In this document: piece after piece, positions 49,306 to 58,393 of the stretch
Layout of the letters: every line of letters starts with the position of its first letter
Position numbering within the stretch: the stretch's first letter is position 1
DNA from: Taklimakanibacter sp021828105
Lineage (GTDB): Bacteria > Pseudomonadota > Alphaproteobacteria > Rhizobiales > Aestuariivirgaceae
Direction of reading: 5' to 3'
Assembly: GCA_021828105.1 (NCBI GenBank)
Contig: JAKATG010000002.1
Coordinates: forward strand, 62,001 to 126,000
DNA: 64,000 bases
Made by a program: the position numbers and the translations under genes
Notes under the pieces: model-generated
What the model was told of the DNA's origin: nothing
The model's input: the letters and a program-made list of their open reading frames with translations, nothing else
The model's database searches: none

Positions 49306-50405
49306 TGCAGGAACTCTTTCAGGGCGGCGACGACGGCGCGGTTCGCTTCTTCCGAGCCGATGGTGAGGCGCAGCGCCCCCGGCAGGCCATAGCCCTCCAT
49401 GCGGCGCAGGATCAGCCCGCGTTCGGTGAGAAACGCATCCGCTTTCGCAGCCCTGTGTTGTGCATCTTCCGGGAAATGCACCAGGATGAAATTGCCGACG
49501 CTCGGCGTCACGGTCAGGCCGAGCGCGGTGAGCTCCTTCGTCAGCCAAAGGAGCCATTCGTCATTATGCGCAACCGCGCGCTCGACATGCGTCGCATCGG
49601 CGATCGCCGCGGCGCCGGCGAGAAGGGCGGGCGTCCCGACATTGAACGGGCCCCTGATGCGGTTCAGCACGTCGGCGACATGGCCCGGGCAATAGGCCCA
49701 GCCGAGGCGCAGCGAGGCGAGGCCGTAGATCTTCGAGAAGGTGCGCGTCATCACCACATTGTCGTTGGTGGCGACGAGCTCGATGCCCGATTCATAGTCG
49801 TTGCGCCTGACATATTCGGCATAGGCCGCATCGAGCACGAGAAGGCAGCTCTTCGGCAGGCCGGCATGCAGGCGTTTCACTTCCGATACCGGAATATAGG
49901 TGCCGGTCGGGTTGTTGGGATTGGCGAGGAAGACGATGCGCGTCTTCGCCGTGACGCAGGACAGCATCCGGTCGACATCGGTCGTCAGGTTGGTTTCGCG
50001 CGCCACCATCGCCGTGGCGCCGTTCGACGCGATGGCGATCGGATAGACCAGGAAGCCATATTGCGAATAGATCGCCTCGTCGCCCGGCGCCAGATAGGCA
50101 TGGGCGAGAAGCTGCAGGATCTCGTCGGAGCCGGCACCGCAGACGATGTTTTCCGCCTTCAGTCCGTAGCGATTGGCGATCGCCGCGCGCAACTCGTGCG
50201 CCGCCCCGTCGGGATAGAACTCGAGCGCGCCGGCGGCGCTGCGATAGGCCTCGATCGCTGCAGGGCTCGCTCCCAGCGGGTTCTCATTGGCCGACAGCTT
50301 GTGGACCTTCTGGCCCTTGGCGCCGGCCTTGCCCGGCACGTAAGGCGCAATGTCCAGAATGCCCGGCTTCGGCAGGGGCCGGGTGATGGCGGAGGCAGAC
50401 GTCAT
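49302..50405 (-). CDS. hisC: Histidinol-phosphate/aromatic aminotransferase
   Basis: A 367-residue class II PLP aminotransferase: KLSANENPLG at the N-terminus, GAGSDEILQLLAHAYL, PNNPTGTYI, LVLDAAYAEYV, the PLP Lys in TRTFSKIYGLASLRLGW, and C-terminal RRMEGYGLPGALRLTIG. In this position between chorismate mutase and tyrC it probably serves both histidine and aromatic amino-acid synthesis, as HisC2-type enzymes do. ATG at 50403-50405, 2 bases after the chorismate mutase stop. Confidence 0.94.
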   Translation of the reverse strand: MTSASAITRPLPKPGILDIAPYVPGKAGAKGQKVHKLSANENPLGASPAAIEAYRSAAGALEFYPDGAAHELRAAIANRYGLKAENIVCGAGSDEILQLLAHAYLAPGDEAIYSQYGFLVYPIAIASNGATAMVARETNLTTDVDRMLSCVTAKTRIVFLANPNNPTGTYIPVSEVKRLHAGLPKSCLLVLDAAYAEYVRRNDYESGIELVATNDNVVMTRTFSKIYGLASLRLGWAYCPGHVADVLNRIRGPFNVGTPALLAGAAAIADATHVERAVAHNDEWLLWLTKELTALGLTVTPSVGNFILVHFPEDAQHRAAKADAFLTERGLILRRMEGYGLPGALRLTIGSEEANRAVVAALKEFLQ

Positions 50406-50407
50406 GC

Positions 50408-51199
50408 TTAGGTCCTGAGTTCGATCGGGCTGGGGTAGCGCCCCAGGACGGAGAGCGCAAGTGAGCCATTTGAGCGCGCGAGGCCGATGAGCGGCACGTT
50501 GTGCTCGGAAAGGAAGCCCGGCAGGCTGGTGAGCTGCAGCGCGCGGACCTTCATCTGCCACAGAGGCTGCGGGGTGAAGTCGCGCGGAAGTTGTCCGTCG
50601 GTCAGCACCAGCGTCTCATCGGCGCCGGTCTGCTCAGCTGCGGCATGGCCGAAGATCAGGAGCCGCGGCAAGGCCTCCGTCGCGAGAAAGGGCAGCACGC
50701 CGATCACCTGGGTGGGGCCGGCATGGCCTTCGAGCCACGCCTTGGCCCAGGGCCCGTCAATGGCAACGGCGGCGAGATCGCCCGGATTCTGCGCCAGCGC
50801 CTCGAAGGCGACCGCCTCGCCCGGATGATCGGTGAAGGCCGAGGCGCCGAAATATTCGCGCAGCAGCGTCTGCGACATGGCGGAGGCGAAGAAGGCGGCG
50901 CTGCCATGGATGCGCACCGGCGCCTGCTTCAAGGTGGCGGCCGAGATGAGGGCGCGCCAGATGCGGAAGCAGAGATCGGCCGGCACCTCGCCGCGGTCGA
51001 TCAGGCGGCGCAGGATCAAGGCCTCGCGGCCGGGCCGGATCGGCGAGGCGGCAGCGCCTTGGGTCTGGAGCTTATAGGCCCTGACCCGGTCGACGATATC
51101 GAGCCTTTTGGCGATGAGCCCCAATATGTCATCGTCGATCCGGTCGATCTCGCGGCGGATACGCTCTAGGCTTTCCTGGGGGGCTTGCGGCTGTTCCAT
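50408..51199 (-). CDS. Chorismate mutase (AroQ type) with C-terminal extension
   Basis: Converts chorismate to prephenate. Residues 1-95 form the helical AroQ domain (ERIRREIDRIDDDILGLIAKRLDIVDRVRAYK, PGREALILRRLI). The C-terminal 165 residues (IHGSAAFFASAMSQTLLREYFG, VLPFLATEALPRLLIFGH, LSVLGRYPSPIELRT) are not a complete prephenate dehydratase; they look like a diverged dehydratase/ACT-like module and are common in rhizobial homologues. ATG at 51197-51199. First gene of the aromatic amino-acid operon; two inverted repeats lie upstream. Confidence 0.9.
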   Translation of the reverse strand: MEQPQAPQESLERIRREIDRIDDDILGLIAKRLDIVDRVRAYKLQTQGAAASPIRPGREALILRRLIDRGEVPADLCFRIWRALISAATLKQAPVRIHGSAAFFASAMSQTLLREYFGASAFTDHPGEAVAFEALAQNPGDLAAVAIDGPWAKAWLEGHAGPTQVIGVLPFLATEALPRLLIFGHAAAEQTGADETLVLTDGQLPRDFTPQPLWQMKVRALQLTSLPGFLSEHNVPLIGLARSNGSLALSVLGRYPSPIELRT

Positions 51200-51249
51200 G
51201 GGCAGGGGCTATTCATAAGGAAGCCCGCCAGCAAAAGCAAAGGCTTAGG

Positions 51250-51456
51250 ACACCCTCGCCCCGCAAAGCGGGGAGAGGGAGGGGCCCATTGCGCAGCAAT
51301 GGGAGGGTGAGGGGCCACTCTCAGGATTGGGTAAAGAAGCGGGTTGGAGGAGGGAAGCGGGCTCGAAGGAGTGTGGTTGCCGAAGATGCCCCTCACCCTT
51401 CCCGTCGCTTACGCGACGGGCCCCTTCCCTCTCCCCGCTTCGCAGGGCGAGGGTAA
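51250..51456. repeat. Second inverted pair of REP-like repeats
   Basis: The copies at about 51250-51315 and 51386-51456 face each other in the 259-base gap between chorismate mutase and the TIGR02302 gene. They match the 48.2-48.4 kb pair in sequence. The 70 bases between them show no feature. Confidence 0.85.
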
Positions 51457-51458
51457 GC

Positions 51459-53948
51459 TCAATACAGCCCGCGCAGCAGGCGCTCGATATAGTCGCGGTC
51501 GATGCGCGGCAAATCGGGCGTGTTGGCCCGGTTGCGCAGGAAATCGAGAATCTCGCGCGCCCGCCGGATCGCCGCTTCGCCCGGCACCATGTTGCGGTCG
51601 GGGCCGTAGTCCTCGCCGCGATTGGCGCGCGGCCGGCCCAGGGGGTCTCTATCGTCGCCGCGCGCTTGGCCATGGCGGCCGACATTGCCGGTGTTGCCCT
51701 GGCCCTGCTGCATCATCTGGCGGGCCATGGACTGGGCGCCGTCGCGCAAGGCGTTGAGCGCCTCGCTCTGCTGCTCGAGTGCGGGATCGCGGCGGCCCTC
51801 GCGCAAGGAGCCGGTGGCGCCTTCCATCGACTTGCCGGCCTGGCCGAAGGACTGCGGCGCCTCCATGCCCTGCTGGCCGAGGCGGCCCATCAGCTCATCC
51901 AGCATCTGGCGCAAGGCACCCTGCTTCTGCGACAAGGATTCGCCCTGCTGGCCGTTCTGGCCCTGTTGCGGCATGCCGCCTCTCTGATCGCCCTCCTGCG
52001 GCTCGCCGCTCTGGCCCGGCATGCGCATCGTCTCGTCCATCAGCTGCTGCTGGCGGCGCATCAATTCGGAAAGATCGCCCAGCATCTCGGACAAGGGCGT
52101 GTCGCCCTGCTGCTGCTGGGCCATGCCCGGCTGCAGGTTGCGCAACAGGTTCTCGAGCTGCGACAGCATCTCCTGGGCGGCCTCGTTGGCGCCCGACTCG
52201 GCGAGCTTCTGGATCGTGTCCAGCATCTTCTGCAGGTCTTCCTGGCTCAGAAGCCTGGACGGATCGACCTGCTGCGGCTGGGCTCCCTGCTGCTGCATGC
52301 GCCGGCGCGTCTCCTCCGCCATCGACTGCAGATATTTGTTCATCGCCTCGCGCAATTTATCCATGAGCTCGGCGATGCGCTCCGGCGGCGCGCCTTCGGC
52401 CAGCGCCTTCTGCAACTCCTTGCGGATGGCGTCGAGCTCGGCCCTGGCATCGGCGAGATCGCCTTCCTCGACCGCGAGCGCCAGCTTCCACAGGTCGTTG
52501 ACGGCGGTCTTGATGTCCTCCTGGTCCCTCGCATTGGCGACATGCGAGCGGATGGCGCGGAGCGCGATATGGATGCCGCTCCTGTCGATGAGCCCTTCCG
52601 GCCACATCAGCAAGGCGCTGAGCATCAGCTCGACATTGCGGTGATCGTCGGGATCGAGGATCAGCGCCTTCCGCTGCTCGATCAGCGCCTTGGCGAGCGG
52701 CTTGATGAACAGGCGCTCGGGCAGCATGACCGTCTTCACCTCGGACTTGCCGGTCTTGCCGGCCTGGTCCTTCGCCTCCAGCGTCACATCGACATTGAGC
52801 CCGGCCCAGGGATGGGCGGTGAGGTCGTTGGCGGTGCGGTCCTCGATCTCGCGCGGTGATGATTTCTTGAGCGCGATCGGGAAGGCGGGCGCTTCGAACA
52901 GGAACACGCCATTGGTGGCGAAGCCCGGCCCGTCGGCCTGGGTGTCGGAAAGCACCATCTTGGCGGTGACGGCGGCGACGCCGTAATCGTCCGACGCCTT
53001 CCAGTCGAGGGCGAGGGCACCCGAGGCCTCGGCCTCGGGATCGGCGGTGAAGCCGACCTTGGGCGCCTCGTCGGGAATGACCGACAGCCGCCATTGCGCC
53101 AGTTCGCTCGAGCCGTCATAGACGCGGATCTCGGCCGGCCGGTCGAGGCGGAGCTGTGACGTGAAGGTGCCGCTCTCAGTGCCGGTCTTGGGCTTCAGGT
53201 CCTTGATCTCCTCGCCGCCGATCAGGTCGAAGAAAGCGAGGCGGGGCTCTTCAGCACCGGTGAGGCGCAGCACCAGCAGGCTTCCTTCCGGCACCAGGAG
53301 ATCGCTGTCGCGCTGCAGGCGCTCCTTGATCGCTTCGCTGGTGAGGAGCACGGGCGGCTTCGCCGTATAGCCAGGCGGGCGCACCCAGGCATCGAGCGCC
53401 AGCGCCACTTGCGACTGTGACGGCGCGATGCGCACCGCATCGGCGAAGTTCGACACCGGATCGCCGCGGTAGAGGAAGGCCGCGGCGAGCACGCCCAAGA
53501 GGGCGGCGAGGCGCAGCGCATAGGGATCGCGCCATTTGAGGTCCGAGCGCGGCGTGCCGGCGCGCAAGTGCTTCAGCTTGGCGAGCTGGCGGGCGACATG
53601 CTCTTCCCAGATGGCGGAAGCGGCGGGTGAGGGATTGGCCGGCCTGTCCTCGGCTGCCGAGACCGGACGGTGGTCGAGCGCCGAGGAGGTCTCGACGCGG
53701 CGCAGGGCTTCGCTCCGCGCCGGGAAGGCGAGGCGGAAGAGCGGGCGCAAGGTCCACAGGAAGGCCAGCGCGAAAGCGACGAGCGTCGCATAGCGGGCGA
53801 GATCGGGAAGGTGGCCGAGGAGCCCCGTGAGGACGGCCATGGCGAAAAGGGCCAGGACCATGACCATGGGGTAGGCGGCGGCCCACAGGCGCTCCCAGTA
53901 CAAGGCGAGCCTGGCGCGCCAGACGGTTTGTTTGAGTTTCGGACTCAT
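51459..53948 (-). CDS. TIGR02302/DUF4175 family membrane protein
   Basis: An 829-residue envelope protein. Two or three transmembrane helices lie near the N-terminus (about residues 25-75 and 150-170), then a large beta-type region (DAWVRPPGYTAKPPVLLT, FTADPEAEASGALALDWKASDDYGV), helical repeats, and a Gln/Met-rich low-complexity stretch (about 570-760). It ends in a conserved PGEAAIRRAREILDFLRNRANTPDLPRIDRDYI tail. The family has no established role; it is a regular neighbour of lysA in Hyphomicrobiales. ATG at 53946-53948. Confidence 0.9.
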   Translation of the reverse strand: MSPKLKQTVWRARLALYWERLWAAAYPMVMVLALFAMAVLTGLLGHLPDLARYATLVAFALAFLWTLRPLFRLAFPARSEALRRVETSSALDHRPVSAAEDRPANPSPAASAIWEEHVARQLAKLKHLRAGTPRSDLKWRDPYALRLAALLGVLAAAFLYRGDPVSNFADAVRIAPSQSQVALALDAWVRPPGYTAKPPVLLTSEAIKERLQRDSDLLVPEGSLLVLRLTGAEEPRLAFFDLIGGEEIKDLKPKTGTESGTFTSQLRLDRPAEIRVYDGSSELAQWRLSVIPDEAPKVGFTADPEAEASGALALDWKASDDYGVAAVTAKMVLSDTQADGPGFATNGVFLFEAPAFPIALKKSSPREIEDRTANDLTAHPWAGLNVDVTLEAKDQAGKTGKSEVKTVMLPERLFIKPLAKALIEQRKALILDPDDHRNVELMLSALLMWPEGLIDRSGIHIALRAIRSHVANARDQEDIKTAVNDLWKLALAVEEGDLADARAELDAIRKELQKALAEGAPPERIAELMDKLREAMNKYLQSMAEETRRRMQQQGAQPQQVDPSRLLSQEDLQKMLDTIQKLAESGANEAAQEMLSQLENLLRNLQPGMAQQQQGDTPLSEMLGDLSELMRRQQQLMDETMRMPGQSGEPQEGDQRGGMPQQGQNGQQGESLSQKQGALRQMLDELMGRLGQQGMEAPQSFGQAGKSMEGATGSLREGRRDPALEQQSEALNALRDGAQSMARQMMQQGQGNTGNVGRHGQARGDDRDPLGRPRANRGEDYGPDRNMVPGEAAIRRAREILDFLRNRANTPDLPRIDRDYIERLLRGLY

Positions 53949-54080
53949 CCCGGAATGATCCTAACATAAAACGGCGAAATCACGCCCTCACGCCTTTGCG
54001 AGGGTAAAGGCCCCAGAAACCCGTTACTTCGGTAATCTCCCAGGGTTCCGCGAGGTTCCCTCGCAAAGATGTGATATCAC

Positions 54081-54166
54081 CCTCGCCCGCGAAACTCTTC
54101 GTCGCTTTCCCCCTCTCCCGTCCGAAGGATGGGAGAGGGTGGCCGAAGGCCGGGTGAGGGCTCTCT
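54081..54166. repeat. REP-like repeat between TIGR02302 gene and lysA
   Basis: CCCTCTCCC/GGGAGAGGG hairpin (about 54110-54140) flanked by ACCCTCGCC and GGGTGAGGG. Same family as the 48, 51, 55 and 62 kb copies. The rest of the 269-base gap holds a TTTGCGAGGG/CCCTCGCAAA inverted repeat (53994-54003, 54058-54067) with nothing else recognised. Confidence 0.75.
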
Positions 54167-54217
54167 GTTCCAGCCGGGAAATGGGTCGAGTTCACGCAGG
54201 CTGGCGAAAGCGCAGCC

Positions 54218-55498
54218 CTACCGCCGCTTCTTCTCCTGCCAGTCGGCCAGATGGTCGAGGCCGATCAGCTCGTCATAGGTCTGGCGCGGCCGCACGATGT
54301 CGAATTTCGAGCCCTTGACCAGGACTTCGGCGATGAGCGGGCGGCTGTTATAGGAGCCGGACTGGGCGGCGCCATAGGCGCCCGCCGTCATCACCGCCAG
54401 GAGGTCGCCCTGTTCCACCTCCGGCAGCTTGCGGTCGAGGGCGAAATAATCGCCGGTTTCGCAGACCGGCCCCACGACATCGGCGGTGATTTCGGGCACG
54501 CCGTCCCGGGGCTCGGTCACGGTGAGAATCTCATGATAGGCGTCATAGAGGGTCGGGCGGATGAGGTCGTTCATCGCCGCATCCTGGATGATGAAGCTCT
54601 TGACGGTCCCCTTCTTCACATAGATGACGCGCGAGACGAGGATGCCGGCATTGCCGGTGATCATGCGCCCGGGCTCGAGCACCAGCTTGCAGCCCAAGGG
54701 CCCGAGCGTGCGCTTCACCATGGCGGCATATTCGTCCGGGTGCGGCGGCACGTCATTGGTGCCGCGATAGGGGACGCCGAGGCCGCCGCCCAGATCGATA
54801 TGGCGGATGTCGTGGCCCTCGTTCTTGAGCTCGCGGGTGAGCTCGGCGATGCGCTTGAAGGCCGTCTCGAAGGGCTGGAGCTCGGTGATCTGGCTGCCGA
54901 TATGGGTGTCGATGCCGCTCACCTCGATGCCGTCCAAGGCGCGCGCCTTGGCATAGACGCGCTTGGCGTCGGCAAAGGCGATGCCGAACTTGTTCTCGGC
55001 CTTGCCGGTGGTGATCTTGGCATGGGTTTTCGCGTCGACATCGGGATTGACGCGCAAGGACACATTGGCCCTGGTGCCGAGGCGGGTGGCGACGCTCGCC
55101 AGCAATTCGAGCTCGGGCTCGGATTCGACATTGAAGCAGGCGATGCGCTCTTTCAGGGCTATCGCCATCTCGCGCGCGGTCTTGCCGACGCCGGAGAATA
55201 CGATCTTGCGGCCGGGCACGCCCAAGGCCACGGCGCGGCGCAGCTCGCCTTCCGACACGACGTCGATGCCGGAGCCCAGATCGACCAGCGTCTTCACCAC
55301 CGCCTGGTTGGAATTGGCCTTCATCGAATAGCAGATGGCATGGTCCTGGCCATGGAAGGCCTCGTCATAGACGCGGTAATGGCGCTCGAGGGTGGCGGTC
55401 GAATAGCAATAGAAGGGCGTCCCCACCTCTTCGGCGATCTCCCTCAGGCTCACCTCCTCGGCATGAAGGTGCCCGTCTCTGTAGGCGAAATGGTGCAT
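54218..55498 (-). CDS. lysA: Diaminopimelate decarboxylase
   Basis: PLP enzyme making lysine from meso-diaminopimelate. The 426-residue protein has the fold III barrel with the PLP Lys in CYSMKANSNQAVVKTL, HIDLGGGLGVPY, EPGRMITGNAGILVSRV, and GPVCETGDYFALDRKLP with the catalytic Cys; AYGAAQSGSYNSRPL completes the site. ATG at 55496-55498. A small lipoprotein gene lies 220 bases upstream in the same orientation, the common lptM-lysA pairing. Confidence 0.97.
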   Translation of the reverse strand: MHHFAYRDGHLHAEEVSLREIAEEVGTPFYCYSTATLERHYRVYDEAFHGQDHAICYSMKANSNQAVVKTLVDLGSGIDVVSEGELRRAVALGVPGRKIVFSGVGKTAREMAIALKERIACFNVESEPELELLASVATRLGTRANVSLRVNPDVDAKTHAKITTGKAENKFGIAFADAKRVYAKARALDGIEVSGIDTHIGSQITELQPFETAFKRIAELTRELKNEGHDIRHIDLGGGLGVPYRGTNDVPPHPDEYAAMVKRTLGPLGCKLVLEPGRMITGNAGILVSRVIYVKKGTVKSFIIQDAAMNDLIRPTLYDAYHEILTVTEPRDGVPEITADVVGPVCETGDYFALDRKLPEVEQGDLLAVMTAGAYGAAQSGSYNSRPLIAEVLVKGSKFDIVRPRQTYDELIGLDHLADWQEKKRR

Positions 55499-55511
55499 GG
55501 TCAGGCCGAGC

Positions 55512-55641
55512 TGCCACCCTCATCCTGAGGGCTACCGCCAGTTTTCCCCCTCTCCCGTTGCGAAGCAATGGGAGAGGGTGCCCGATCCTGCTCCGCCAAA
55601 GCGAAGCCTTGGCTTCGCGGCGGCGAGAGGGCGGGTGAGGG
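55512..55641. repeat. REP-like repeat between lptM-like gene and lysA
   Basis: Contains a CCCTCTCCCGTTGC/GCAATGGGAGAGGG-type hairpin (about 55546-55577) and a longer GC-rich insert before the closing GGGTGAGGGCTC. It occupies most of the 220-base gap. Confidence 0.75.
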
Positions 55642-55718
55642 CTCTTTGTGGCAGGACTGTCGTTCCTGGATGAGGATGGTCAGAGAGCTGTTTCTTTCCA
55701 AAGCCGCCACGCGCCCAA

Positions 55719-55859
55719 TCACTCGATCAGCGGGTCAAGCACGACCGGCTCGTCCTTGTTGGACTGGGCGCCCTCGGGCGCCTCGGGCTTGCCGCGCACG
55801 CCACAGGCGGCGAGCAGGCCGGAAATCAGCAGGATGGCAAGAAGGGCGCGGGCGGTCAT
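55719..55859 (-). CDS. LptM/YifL-like small lipoprotein
   Basis: A 46-residue product beginning MTARALLAILLISGLLAAC: a signal peptide with lipobox LAAC and Cys at residue 19, then a short charged and Pro-rich tail ending in VVLDPLIE. Size, lipobox and position upstream of lysA match the LptM (YifL-like) lipoproteins, which in E. coli help LptD mature. ATG at 55857-55859. The motif is convincing, but so short a gene carries little other evidence. Confidence 0.75.
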   Translation of the reverse strand: MTARALLAILLISGLLAACGVRGKPEAPEGAQSNKDEPVVLDPLIE

Positions 55860-55923
55860 GACGGGAGAGGATTAGACCAAGCGGGGCGGAGGGGGAAGGG
55901 GGATTTGGCGAGCCCGGGAACGC

Positions 55924-56499
55924 CTAATGGCACAGCGACTTCACCCGCTTGCACATCTCGCCGATCACATATTTGGCGTCCGCTTCGTCGAGGCCCGAAG
56001 CCAGATGATGCGTGTCGCGACCATAATCGAACGAGATCGCACCGTCCTTGAAGCTGAGGCCCTGGATCATATACTGGCCTTGATAGAAGCGGGGTCGCGG
56101 CGGCGCCACTCGCAGATTCGCTATATTGGCGAGGGCATATTCCTTGCTGCGGCTGAAGAGTGGGATCTGCTTGCGCTGGCGCAATGATGTCGTCGTCAGC
56201 TCGATGATCTCTTTGCCGGCAAGTTGCCACAGCAAGGTGTAAATGGCCCAGCCGCCGCCTAGCGTCCATGCCGCAAGCCAGACGAGCATGAACAAGGAGC
56301 CGCCTTGCGAAGAATTCTGCACCGACTGACTGCCGAATAGCTGGCGTGAAACCATGACCTCGCCAAAGGCCCAGCCGATCAGCCACAAGCTTATGAAGAT
56401 GACACCGAATGCTTGCGTGACCGCCGGGATGGTGATGCGCAGTCCCGCCCCGTTCTGCTCGATGATCGCCCGGCCTTTGCCGGGTTCGACGACGGTCAT
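55924..56499 (-). CDS. Membrane protein, paralogue 2 of a tandem pair (PH-like domain)
   Basis: A 191-residue protein with two N-terminal transmembrane segments (about residues 28-50 and 72-92) and a C-terminal soluble part (IIELTTTSLRQRKQIPLFSRSKEY, ISFDYGRDTHHLASGLDEADAKYVI). The layout resembles bacterial PH-like membrane proteins, but the family is not assigned. It is homologous along its whole length to the gene just upstream, which its ATG overlaps by four bases, so the pair arose by tandem duplication. Confidence 0.8.
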   Translation of the reverse strand: MTVVEPGKGRAIIEQNGAGLRITIPAVTQAFGVIFISLWLIGWAFGEVMVSRQLFGSQSVQNSSQGGSLFMLVWLAAWTLGGGWAIYTLLWQLAGKEIIELTTTSLRQRKQIPLFSRSKEYALANIANLRVAPPRPRFYQGQYMIQGLSFKDGAISFDYGRDTHHLASGLDEADAKYVIGEMCKRVKSLCH

Positions 56500-57095
56500 G
56501 ATGTTTCAAGCTCCTGCTTGGAGTCGTTACCGCTCACGCTGAGCGACGTTACTCGCTTGCGCATTTCGCTGATCACATGCCGAGCATCGGCCTCATCAAG
56601 CCCTTGGCCCAGATGGCACGTGCTGTGGCCATAGTCGAAGGCAATTGCGCCGGCTTCGAAGCTCTGGGTCTGGATCACATACTTGCCGCGAATATATTTT
56701 GGTGCTGGTGGCGCAAGTCTGATATTCGTAATTTTTGCCACCGCATATTCCCTGCTGCGGCTCAGCAGTGAAATCTGCTTAACCTGCTTCAGTGAAGTCG
56801 AATTGAGCTCGATGACCTCCTTGCCGACGAGCTGCCATAGCAAAGCATAGATCATCCATCCGCCGCCGAGCGTCCAGGCCACAAACCAGATGATAAGGCC
56901 CGCCTTGGGATTTTGGAGAAGCCCATCGTTCCACAATTGGCGGGCTGCGGCGAGTTCTCCAACAGCCCAGAGGGTCAGCCATAGTCCCATAAAAATGACG
57001 CCGAACGCCTGCGTGGCCGCCGGGATGGTGATGCGCAATCCCGTCCCATCATGCTCGATGACCGCCCGACCCTTGCCGGGTTCGACAATAGCCAT
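56496..57095 (-). CDS. Membrane protein, paralogue 1 of a tandem pair (PH-like domain)
   Basis: A 199-residue paralogue of the next gene: the shared blocks are VEPGKGRA, GLRITIPA, QAFGVIF, AWTLGGGW, LLWQL and GLDEADA. Two N-terminal transmembrane helices, then a soluble tail ending in a Ser-rich SVSGNDSKQELETS extension absent from the other copy. ATG at 57093-57095; the long open frame upstream is not supported. Function unknown. Confidence 0.8.
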   Translation of the reverse strand: MAIVEPGKGRAVIEHDGTGLRITIPAATQAFGVIFMGLWLTLWAVGELAAARQLWNDGLLQNPKAGLIIWFVAWTLGGGWMIYALLWQLVGKEVIELNSTSLKQVKQISLLSRSREYAVAKITNIRLAPPAPKYIRGKYVIQTQSFEAGAIAFDYGHSTCHLGQGLDEADARHVISEMRKRVTSLSVSGNDSKQELETS

Positions 57096-57181
57096 GGATG
57101 TACCGTCCCAATGGCGCAGAAATATAAGTGCTCTTGACCCCGGGACAAGATGGTAGTCGGCAAAAATTGCGAGGGGTCGTT

Positions 57182-58393
57182 TTACTCCCGCACCAGCTCC
57201 GGATCGATGGTGTAGAGGTCCTGCGCCCGGCTGACGCCCCTGAGCGCGAAGCGGCCGACGGAGACCAATCTCGAGCGCTCGGGCTCGGGGGTGGCGGCGA
57301 CGAAGTCCGATGACAGCAAGATGCTGCGGTCGACCGAACGGCACAATGCCACGATGCGGCTCACCTCGTTCACCGCGGGGCCGATGACGGTGAAATCGAG
57401 CCGCGTCTTTGAGCCGATATTGCCGTAGAACACATCGCCGATATGAAGGCCGAGATTGACCCCCGCCACCGGGCGGCCTTCCGCCTTGCGCGCGGCGGAA
57501 AGCTCGGCGATGCGCTTCCTCATCTTGGCTTCGGCCAGCAAAGCGCGCCGACAGGTCTCGCCCGGCTCGGCGCCGCCGAAGATCGCCAGCACGCCGTCGC
57601 CGATCAGCTTCAGCACATCGCCGCCCTTGTCGTGAATGGCCGAGATCACCGCATCGGCATAGTCGTTGAGAAGCGGGATCACTTCATCGGGGCTTGCGGC
57701 ATCGGCGAGCGTGGTGAAATCCTTGAGGTCGGAATACCACAGCACCGCATTGATGCGGTCGGCGACGCCGCGCACGATGCGGCCCTGAAGCACCCGCTCG
57801 CCGGCATCGCGGCCGAGATAGACTTCGGCAATGGTCTCGGCGACGCGGGCGAGCGAGGCGGTCTTGAGCGCCAGAGCGAGAAGCGGCACCAGCCGGCGCA
57901 AAGCGGCGATCTCGGTGTCGGTGAACCGGCCCGCTTTCGCGGTCGTCCATTGCGTGTAGATGCAGTCCATCTCGCCGATGACCCCTTCGCGGTCGAAGCG
58001 ATGCAGGAAGGCGATGTAGTCGGTCTGGCCCTGCTCGGCGAGCGCGTCGAAATTGGAGAAGTCATGCGGCTCGGCGCCGATGCGGCGGCGCAACTCATCG
58101 CCGCCTCTGTAGAGGAGATGATAGAAGACGCTCTTGCGCCAGTTCTCCTCGGAATAGGTGGTGGACGAATATTCGGTCATCTCGCGCTCGGCCGAGCCAT
58201 CGGCGTGCCAGTGGAAGGCGCGGCCCTCGTGAATGGGATGCAGCGTGTCGATGACGGCGGTGCCGATGGCGAGATCGAGGCCGGCTTCGTTGCAATCGGC
58301 GCAGAAGCCATGCAGTAGCGCCACTTCCGTCTGGCCGGCAAGACCGCGCTGGATAATCGCGGCCGAGATGCGCTCGATATCGGCTTCCTTCAC
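57182..58393 (-). CDS. Class III adenylate/guanylate cyclase
   Basis: A 403-residue soluble cyclase. Residues 1-200 are an unrecognised sensor-like region (a GAF-like helix-strand pattern; LLHGFCADCNEAGLDLAIGTAVIDTLHP). About 210-385 is the catalytic domain with metal Asp 222 (WYSDLKDFTTLAD), DVLKLIGDGVLAIFGG with Lys 262 and Asp 266, GLHIGDVFYGNIGS, and LDFTVIGPAVNEVSRI with the transition-state Asn. The residues needed for catalysis appear present. It is the last gene of a hydrolase-MarR-cyclase operon, overlapping MarR by four bases. Confidence 0.9.
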   Translation of the reverse strand: MKEADIERISAAIIQRGLAGQTEVALLHGFCADCNEAGLDLAIGTAVIDTLHPIHEGRAFHWHADGSAEREMTEYSSTTYSEENWRKSVFYHLLYRGGDELRRRIGAEPHDFSNFDALAEQGQTDYIAFLHRFDREGVIGEMDCIYTQWTTAKAGRFTDTEIAALRRLVPLLALALKTASLARVAETIAEVYLGRDAGERVLQGRIVRGVADRINAVLWYSDLKDFTTLADAASPDEVIPLLNDYADAVISAIHDKGGDVLKLIGDGVLAIFGGAEPGETCRRALLAEAKMRKRIAELSAARKAEGRPVAGVNLGLHIGDVFYGNIGSKTRLDFTVIGPAVNEVSRIVALCRSVDRSILLSSDFVAATPEPERSRLVSVGRFALRGVSRAQDLYTIDPELVRE

